This document shows, piece after piece, positions 33,486-39,389 of a stretch of DNA of 39,389 bases. Each line of letters opens with the position of its first letter. Within the stretch, counting starts at the first letter, position 1. Made by a program: the position numbers and the translations under genes. This DNA is from Bacteroidota bacterium. GTDB taxonomy: Bacteria; Bacteroidota; Ignavibacteria; Tepidaquicellales; Tepidaquicellaceae. Under the pieces are notes generated by a model. It was not told the DNA's origin. It did no database searches and saw nothing but the letters and a program-made list of their open reading frames with translations. The stretch is taken from NCBI GenBank assembly GCA_018266845.1, contig JAFDZO010000040.1:1-39389 (forward strand), given 5' to 3'.

Positions 33486-33953
33486 ATGGAAGCTATAAGC
33501 AGTACTTTAGTTTTAATAGGGGCGGCAATAGTTTGTGTTCTCTTCATTGTTTTCTACATGAAAAGATTCACATCTAAAACATATGTGCAAAAAACTTCTG
33601 CAATGCTGGATACAATTGAAGGAGTCGCTGAAATTGGTTTACAGCGTACTGAAACAGGGTATTCAGGACCATACCGAGATTTTCATGTTCACATCTTTGC
33701 AACTACTGCTCCGGGCGCTCTGAATAACAGGTATCAGGTTGTTGTTGGTGTTGCCCCCGAACCCGGGCAGCTAAAAAGCATCGGCGGTTTCTTCAGTAAC
33801 TATTTTGTAATGGGCGAGCAGCCCGGCTTTGCATATGCAGGATTTATTCTGAATCCCAATATGTATAACTATGCCGAGCAAAACCTCAAACGCAGGCTCG
33901 ATGTACTTATAGATATGCTGGTTAGCGCTAATGTTAAACCTTACAAAGCGTAG
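33486..33953 (+). CDS. Membrane-anchored protein of unknown function (paralogue 2)
   Basis: The product has about 155 residues, the same length as its neighbour. A helix near 6-26 (TLVLIGAAIVCVLFIVFYM) is followed by EGVAEIGLQRTETGYSGPYRDF, NRYQVVVGVAPEPG, QPGFAYAGFILNP and the ending VKPYKA. A GTG at 33438 would add 16 residues. I start at the ATG at 33486 because the first residues (MEAISSTLVLIG) align with paralogue 1 from its ATG. It is a tandem duplication with no recognised family. Confidence 0.75.
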   Translation: MEAISSTLVLIGAAIVCVLFIVFYMKRFTSKTYVQKTSAMLDTIEGVAEIGLQRTETGYSGPYRDFHVHIFATTAPGALNNRYQVVVGVAPEPGQLKSIGGFFSNYFVMGEQPGFAYAGFILNPNMYNYAEQNLKRRLDVLIDMLVSANVKPYKA

Positions 33954-34059
33954 GAAATTGTATTTTCTCACTTGAAATTTACCCCTTAAAAAGTAAAATT
34001 TATATTTTAACTTTTCAGGAAATCCTATAGCAGTTTTATACCTCATTTTAACCTTACTA

Positions 34060-37000
34060 ATGCCTTTTTCAAAAAAGTTTTTTCCCGGAATATTTTTGCT
34101 GATATTATTTTTTGTGTCAGCGTCTTCATCAATTGCTCAGAATGCTCAGGTGATAATAAAGCTGAAGCAAAATGCGCCGCAGGAGCTTTTGAACGCATTT
34201 AAAAATAATTCTATCCAAACGGAGAAATTTTCCGTTACCAAAACTTTAGGTAAGTTTAACGCTGCAAACTCAAAACAGTTGTTTGAAAAAATCCGGCAGT
34301 CATCTTTTGCGGATAATCCGGCAGGACTTGACAGAATTTTCATTCTTGATGTCTCGCAGACTAACTCGTCAAACTTAATTTCCCTTCTTTCTAAAAATGA
34401 ATTTGTCGAATATATTGAGCTTAACAGAGCTTTAAAAGTTGAGAACGTTTCGTTTACTCCTAACGATACTTATTATTCAAATCAGTATTACCTTCCTTTG
34501 ATAGGAATGGAATCTGCTTGGAATATTTCTCAAGGCGATTCAAATGTTATTGTGGGCGTGATTGATACCGGGCTTGATTTTCTTCACCCCGATTTGCAAA
34601 ATTCTTTCAAGCTCAATTTCGGGGAAACAGGGCTTGATGCGCTTGGTCGGGATAAACGCGCAAACGGAATTGATGACGACGGCAACGGATTTATTGATGA
34701 TTGGCGCGGATGGGATTTTACCGATGAACCCTTTACTGGAGACCCACGCAGAGGTGATTACCTTACACCAGATAATGACCCGACTGACGATAACAAAAAT
34801 TCTCACGGAACGGCTGCTATAGGAATAATAAATGCTGCATTCAATAACTCGCTCGGAATTTCTTCTGTCGCTCCTAAGTGTAAAGTTCTTGTTCTTCGCG
34901 CTTTCGATGCGGAAGGGTTTGGAGAAGAAGATGATGTTGCAAATGCCGTTTTATACGGGCTATCACAGGGAGTGAGAATTTTTAATTTCAGTTTTGGCGA
35001 TTACGTTTATAGTAATCTTTTGAAAGATGTAGTTAAGTTTGCCTACTCAAAAAATGCAGTGATAGTGTGTTCGGCAGGAAATGACGGCACAGACCGCCTG
35101 CACTATCCTTCTGCTTATGATGAAGTAATTTCCGTTGCAGCTTCCGCGCCTGATGATGCAAGATTTTCCGCTTCCTCCAATGGAGCTACAGTTGATATTT
35201 ATGCGCCGGGTTTTCAGATTTTAACAACGATGAGAAAAGGAAAGGGAAGCTCGTCGTTCAACGGCGATTACGATTACATAAACGGAACATCCTTTTCGGC
35301 TCCGATTGTTACAGGCGCTGCTGCTTTGATGAAATCTTTAAACCCGAATCTTACGAATGAAGAAATAAGGGGAATATTAGTTGCCAACACAACCCTGTTT
35401 CCGAACCAATCCCGTTGGGATAATCTTTATTCTTCTGGGAGAGTTAATGTGCTAAGATGCCTCCAAAATGTTACGTTTCCTTCAGTCGCTAGAATTCATT
35501 TTCCATTTCAGGATTATACAACTTACGGGGATACTGTTCCTATTTGCATTTCCGCTGCATCGCCTTTGCTTCAGTCTTATTCGCTTTACTATGCAATCGG
35601 CTATCAGGGAGAAAACTGGATTCCGCTTTTGCAAAATCAATCAGGGCAGGTTTTAAATGATACAGTTTACAGGTGGAATATTTCTTCTTTGCCCGATACT
35701 TCTTACACGCTTCGCCTTGCAATAAACAGCAACTCAGGAAGAACAGTTGAACACCGGCAGGTAATATTCAAAGATAAAAACCCTCCGGTAATAACAGGGG
35801 TAACATCAGGTAGCATAATAGATAAAAATAATACATCGGAGCTGATTGCTTTTGCCACCAATAAGCGCACGCTCGGAAAAATTTATTACAAAAGGAAAAA
35901 CATCAATGAGCCTTTCAGTTTTATCCTTGCAGATATTGGCACCCCTAATATTGGCTTTATTACGGAGTCTCACTATGGAATTATCAGCAGCAGCAATCTA
36001 ATCCCGGGAACTGAATATGAATATTACATCGAAGCCCGGTCTTTAAACGGCAAATCAGTTACACGCTCCGATTCGCTTTTTAATTTCATTGCGGGCAATC
36101 AAATTAACCAATACGGATTTAATAAGAAAAATTATTCATTGTTTAATGCTCAATCATGCTACTCGATTGTTGATATTAACGGAAACGGACAGAAAGATAT
36201 TCTTCTTAACGATATAAAAAACAATTTGAGATTAAACGCTTATGCTTTTTCATCCGGGGCGTTTCAAAAAATTTCAAACAACAATTGGGGCGATTATAAA
36301 GTAGCCCGCGATATTGCCGATATTAACAATGATGGGAAGTTAGACCTTCTAATCTCGCAGCAGAGAAACGGATATGTTTATACGCAGTCATCCAATACCT
36401 CTATGCCGGATGTATTAGTGTGGAAAGATTCAGCTAATAACAATTTCTGGTCATCGCGTTTTGCCGATGTGGATAATGACGGCAAGAAAGAAATTCTCGG
36501 ATTTGCCGATAAAGATTACGCTCTCAAAATTCTTACCAATACAGGCGGAAATAATTACGCCGAACTGACTAAACTTCCGTATTACCGCTCTGGAAATTTT
36601 CTCTCCGAAGCGAGTTCGCAAAATGTCATCGTCGAGGATTTCTTTAAGAACGGGTACAGGCAGATAATTTTTACGAATTCATTTGAATCACATACCTCCG
36701 ATTTGCCCCAGACGGCAATTTCAATTTATTCAAGCGCGCCTCCAGGCTCAAACAATGATGCCGACTTTCATAGAATATTTCTCGACAGCACATACCGTTC
36801 AATCAGAGCAGATAATGTTATCTGCGGAGACTTTGACGGAGACGGCATTAAAGAGTTTGCGCTCGGCTCGGTAAGCAATAACAGCGACTTGCTCCAGTAT
36901 TATGAGCTTACAGTTTACAGGTCAAACGGAGAAAATTTTGAAGCTGCCGACGTAATAGATATTAACGGATATAAAAATTATACTGAAACTTCAACACGCG

Positions 37001-38397
37001 CCGGAGATATAGATGCGGACGGCAAAGATGAAATTTTAATTAACACGGGAACGAATTTTTATATTCTAAAATACAATTCTGCTAAAGGTCATCTTGAGCC
37101 GGTTTATTATATGCCGGATATAAACACCGTAAACCAGATTGTGCATGACTTTGACGGCAACGGAGTAAATGAAATCGGCTTGAATACTGTTAACGATACG
37201 CTGTTCTTCTACGAGAAAAATGTAAGCTATACGGGACCCGTTACTCCCGGAAATATATCCGCTTACAGTATAGATTCCAATCAGGTAAGAATTGAATTTG
37301 CTCCCGTTCAGAATGTAAGCTACTATAAAATTTATAAATCTTCTACGGATTCAAATCAGGTCTTTACTCCTATAGATTCAGTGAATGCTCCTGTTTACGC
37401 AGATGGGCAAGTTACCAACAGAAAAAACTACTATTACAAAATTTCCTCTGTCTCCACTATAGGAGGTTATAAGGAAAGTTATTTATCCGATGCGCAGAAA
37501 GTATATGTGCACAATAAGCCGCGCCTGCTTTCAGCAAAATCTGAAAACAACGGATATGTGAGTGTAAGGCTTAGCGAAACCATTCAGTCAGTCATTCCTA
37601 ATTTGAATTCGTTCACTGTAAATGGAATTGGAAGCCCCGATAACATCGCAATAAAAAATTCTAATGAATATCTCCTGATTTATAATAACAGGTTTGCAAA
37701 CGGAAATTATTCGCTTAAGGCAATCGGGCTGCGGGATTTTTATTTTTCACCTGTTGATACGTCATCTGTAACGTTTAATGTATCCCAGTTTGATTCTGTA
37801 AAGTTTTATATAAGGAATTTAACGCTAATTGATAAGAACAAACTGAAAGTTGAGTTCAATCTTCCTTTGGATTCAGCCAGCGCTTTTAATAAAAGCAGCT
37901 ACTCTATTGCGCCTTTTGATATTGGTATTAGCGGTATTTCGTTCGATGCTAACCGTTCAACAATTAATCTCACACTCGAAAATAAAGCTCCGCTTGGCGC
38001 AACGGGCAAAACATATATTCTTACTGCAAAAAATATTTATTCATCAGGCGGAATAAAAATCGTTGAAGGCGCGGGAGGCAGCTTCGGACTTATTTTTAAC
38101 AAAGAAGATTTGAGCGAGGTTTATGTTTATCCAAATCCTTGGGCTTCAAATCTTGGACAGGATTTTGTTACGTTCGCAAATCTGACAGTTTCAGCAAACA
38201 TAAAAATATATGATTTAAACGGAAATTTCGTTAGCGAGGTAAATGAAACAGACGGCAACGGCGGAGCAGAATGGGATTTAAGAGATAAAGCAGGAAATAA
38301 AATTTCATCGGGGATATATATCTTCAGAGCAAGCGGAAAAAATTCTTCGGGAGCAGAAGTGGAAGAAAAGATAGGGAAGTTTGTAGTGGTGCGGTAA
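34060..38397 (+). CDS. Large secreted S8 subtilase with FG-GAP-like repeats and T9SS sorting domain
   Basis: The product has 1445 residues. A signal peptide (about 1-27, ending SIAQ) is followed by a propeptide (28-130) and an S8 catalytic domain with D169 (VIDTG), H249 (NSHGT), N341 (SAGND) and S411 (NGTSFSAP). An Ig/fibronectin-like part (470-690) precedes a propeller of about six calcium-binding FG-GAP/VCBS-type repeats (690-1070), each with a motif like DINNDGKLD, DVDNDGKKE or DFDGDGIKE. Another fibronectin-like domain (about 1085-1180) and a beta region follow. The last 80 residues are a type-A T9SS sorting domain: VYPNPW, IYDLNGNFV, WDLRDKAGNKISSGIYIFRA. It should be exported by Sec, then through T9SS, and released or attached at the surface. 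A likely role is degrading external protein. Confidence 0.93.
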   Translation: MPFSKKFFPGIFLLILFFVSASSSIAQNAQVIIKLKQNAPQELLNAFKNNSIQTEKFSVTKTLGKFNAANSKQLFEKIRQSSFADNPAGLDRIFILDVSQTNSSNLISLLSKNEFVEYIELNRALKVENVSFTPNDTYYSNQYYLPLIGMESAWNISQGDSNVIVGVIDTGLDFLHPDLQNSFKLNFGETGLDALGRDKRANGIDDDGNGFIDDWRGWDFTDEPFTGDPRRGDYLTPDNDPTDDNKNSHGTAAIGIINAAFNNSLGISSVAPKCKVLVLRAFDAEGFGEEDDVANAVLYGLSQGVRIFNFSFGDYVYSNLLKDVVKFAYSKNAVIVCSAGNDGTDRLHYPSAYDEVISVAASAPDDARFSASSNGATVDIYAPGFQILTTMRKGKGSSSFNGDYDYINGTSFSAPIVTGAAALMKSLNPNLTNEEIRGILVANTTLFPNQSRWDNLYSSGRVNVLRCLQNVTFPSVARIHFPFQDYTTYGDTVPICISAASPLLQSYSLYYAIGYQGENWIPLLQNQSGQVLNDTVYRWNISSLPDTSYTLRLAINSNSGRTVEHRQVIFKDKNPPVITGVTSGSIIDKNNTSELIAFATNKRTLGKIYYKRKNINEPFSFILADIGTPNIGFITESHYGIISSSNLIPGTEYEYYIEARSLNGKSVTRSDSLFNFIAGNQINQYGFNKKNYSLFNAQSCYSIVDINGNGQKDILLNDIKNNLRLNAYAFSSGAFQKISNNNWGDYKVARDIADINNDGKLDLLISQQRNGYVYTQSSNTSMPDVLVWKDSANNNFWSSRFADVDNDGKKEILGFADKDYALKILTNTGGNNYAELTKLPYYRSGNFLSEASSQNVIVEDFFKNGYRQIIFTNSFESHTSDLPQTAISIYSSAPPGSNNDADFHRIFLDSTYRSIRADNVICGDFDGDGIKEFALGSVSNNSDLLQYYELTVYRSNGENFEAADVIDINGYKNYTETSTRAGDIDADGKDEILINTGTNFYILKYNSAKGHLEPVYYMPDINTVNQIVHDFDGNGVNEIGLNTVNDTLFFYEKNVSYTGPVTPGNISAYSIDSNQVRIEFAPVQNVSYYKIYKSSTDSNQVFTPIDSVNAPVYADGQVTNRKNYYYKISSVSTIGGYKESYLSDAQKVYVHNKPRLLSAKSENNGYVSVRLSETIQSVIPNLNSFTVNGIGSPDNIAIKNSNEYLLIYNNRFANGNYSLKAIGLRDFYFSPVDTSSVTFNVSQFDSVKFYIRNLTLIDKNKLKVEFNLPLDSASAFNKSSYSIAPFDIGISGISFDANRSTINLTLENKAPLGATGKTYILTAKNIYSSGGIKIVEGAGGSFGLIFNKEDLSEVYVYPNPWASNLGQDFVTFANLTVSANIKIYDLNGNFVSEVNETDGNGGAEWDLRDKAGNKISSGIYIFRASGKNSSGAEVEEKIGKFVVVR

Positions 38398-38404
38398 ATA
38401 AATG

Positions 38405-38506
38405 TTCTCCCCCTTAACAAGGGGGGGGTAGAGGGGGGTTAAAGTAATGTTTGTCTCCATATTCTTCGGTAAACCACCCCTAGCCCCTCCTTGGCAAGAA
38501 GGGGAA
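38405..38506. repeat. Large imperfect inverted repeat with C- and G-runs
   Basis: The left arm (38405-38440) has TTCTCCCCCTT, AAGGGG and TAGAGGGGGGTT. The right arm (38472-38506) has AACCACCCCTAGCCCCTCCTT and AAGGGGAA, its reverse complement with some mismatches. It begins 8 bp after the subtilase stop, so in RNA it would form a long 3' hairpin, though no T-run follows. It is probably related to the element at 163-187. Confidence 0.6.
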
Positions 38507-38811
38507 CTGTGTTACAATTACTATTGAAAAATATTTTTCTATATTTCCTTTGTGTCCTTTGCGGTAAGATGGCAAGTTTGTATCATCATAAAAATCAGTG
38601 TTTCTTTATTTCGCAGAGCCGATAATTCCGCAGAAATTAATATATTGATTTAATAATACTTGCGGTTAAAAATTGCCTTTCTCACAATTTGAACTTTAAT
38701 AAATTGTAAAGCGTTTTACTATTCTAATCCGGCATATTTCATCATAATTTCAGCAAAATAAGAGTGAGTCTATCCCAAAATTTGTGCCTAAAAGAAATTT
38801 TATGTTTTGTT

Positions 38812-38819
38812 TATATTTG
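38812..38819 (+). promoter_or_regulatory. Candidate upstream rRNA promoter (-7 box only)
   Basis: TATATTTG matches TAnnTTTG. No TTG stands at 19-20 bp, so the upstream part is weak. It precedes a boxA-like site by about 40 bp, the same order as at the downstream promoter. Confidence 0.3.
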
Positions 38820-38857
38820 TAATTCACTCGAAAATTGTACTAAAATTTCTAAAGTTA

Positions 38858-38869
38858 GTTCTTTAACAA
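38858..38869 (+). promoter_or_regulatory. boxA-like antitermination site 1
   Basis: GTTCTTTAACAA closely resembles the boxA of rRNA leaders (GCTCTTTAACAA in E. coli). It lies between the two candidate rRNA promoters. Confidence 0.4.
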
Positions 38870-38906
38870 GTCCTGAAAAAAAGTTTAAAATGTTACGATA
38901 AGTAAC

Positions 38907-38937
38907 TTGACTTTTCAACGGATTCTTATTAACTTTG
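38907..38937 (+). promoter_or_regulatory. Main rRNA promoter
   Basis: TTGAC (TTG at 38907-38909) and TAACTTTG (38930-38937) are exactly 20 bp apart, a full match to the Bacteroidota consensus. The leader to the mature 16S end would be about 145 nt. Confidence 0.65.
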
Positions 38938-38963
38938 TAATTCGTGCAAAAAACGATAAAAAA

Positions 38964-38975
38964 GTTCTTTAAAAT
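38964..38975 (+). promoter_or_regulatory. boxA-like antitermination site 2
   Basis: GTTCTTTAAAAT shares its first nine bases with the site at 38858 and lies about 20 nt into the transcript from the main promoter. Confidence 0.4.
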
Positions 38976-39087
38976 ATACCAATAATTTTAACACAAGCTT
39001 TATATTTAGCTATATACAAGTTTAGTGTGTAATTCAAAAAGAAAGTTAAAACCTTGTAGCTAAGGAAATCAAACTTAACATTTTATT

Positions 39088-39389
39088 ACAATGGAGAGTT
39101 TGATCCTGGCTCAGGACGAACGCTGGCGGCGTGCTTAATACATGCAAGTCAACTTGACTCTAGGTAGCAATACTGAAAAGTTGGGTGGCGCACGGGTGCG
39201 TAACGCGTAGGTAATCTGCCCTAAGGACTGACATAACTTACCGAAAGGTAGGCTAATATCAGATGATGCAGCGGCACTGCATAGTGACAGTTGTTAAATC
39301 TTTGGAGCCTTGGGATGAGCCTGCGTCTGATTAGGTAGTTGGCGGAGTAATAGCCCACCAAGCCGACGATCAGTAGCTGGTCTGAGAGG
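39088..39389 (+). rRNA. rrs: 16S ribosomal RNA, 5' part
   Basis: The universal 5' sequence AGAGTTTGATCCTGGCTCAG starts at 39095 (E. coli position 8), so the mature end should be near 39088. GGCGGCGTGCTTAATACATG and ACGGGTGCGTAACGCGT follow in order, and the window ends near E. coli position 320. The text is Bacteroidota/Chlorobiota-like, and I cannot place it to genus. It is truncated only by the window edge. Confidence 0.97.

Larger units (their letters stand above)
38398..39087. other. Gene-free region between the subtilase and 16S rRNA
   Basis: From left to right this holds the inverted repeat at 38405-38506, a CTTTGTGTCCTTTGCGGT fragment near 38550 resembling the arm of the fold-back element at 1611-1890, then AT-rich sequence with the rRNA promoters and boxA-like sites. 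I see no gene in it. Confidence 0.7.

Overview
The window looks like chromosome from a member of the Bacteroidota/Chlorobiota/Ignavibacteriota side of the tree, plausibly an uncultured Ignavibacteria-like lineage. The evidence is AT-rich DNA, promoters of the form TTG-N19/20-TAnnTTT(G/A), starts that mostly lack a clear Shine-Dalgarno, a secreted protease with a type IX secretion (T9SS) C-terminal sorting domain, and a 16S 5' end of Bacteroidota-like type. The phylum is an inference; the partial 16S at the right edge would settle it.

Layout, left to right. 1-406 is a cluster of palindromic intergenic repeats. 407-1195 (-) encodes a leucine-rich-repeat protein. 1346-1544 (-) holds tRNA-Cys and tRNA-Gly, each followed by a hairpin terminator. 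1545-2379 has no gene but contains a fold-back repeat and several palindromes. 2380-5813 is the most striking part: a 70-residue peptide made of four copies of an IFPPAGSW-containing repeat, an intrinsic terminator, a radical-SAM protein, a PaiB-like FMN-binding protein and a second, paralogous radical-SAM protein. Both radical-SAM proteins have an atypical CX8CX2C motif. It reads as a candidate RiPP or peptide-derived-cofactor cassette that I do not recognise. 5963-8255 holds a DoxX membrane protein and a CitE-like/SGNH-like fusion.

8248-12946 (-) carries purA and, upstream of it, secD-secF-STAS. 13322-18944 (+) is a tight housekeeping run: an M24 aminopeptidase, a glycosyltransferase, purD, galE and a MeaB-type GTPase. 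Then come a DUF6886-like protein, a PpiD/SurA-type envelope chaperone, an outer-membrane barrel protein and a subtilisin-like protease. 24284-26650 (-) has the C-terminal half of a cobalamin-dependent methionine synthase and a small secreted protein. 26684-29868 (+) has an amidohydrolase overlapping an M1 metallopeptidase lipoprotein. Then follow DinB (-), a MarR-GNAT fusion, an S41 peptidase and two tandem membrane-anchored paralogues of unknown function. The first paralogue has its start codon inside a perfect 15-bp hairpin. A 1445-residue T9SS-type subtilase follows, then a repeat and rRNA leader region and the first ~300 nt of 16S rRNA.

Most of the window is housekeeping and envelope or secretion biology. 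The accessory-looking part is 2380-5813, with its own promoter, an internal terminator and a final terminator.
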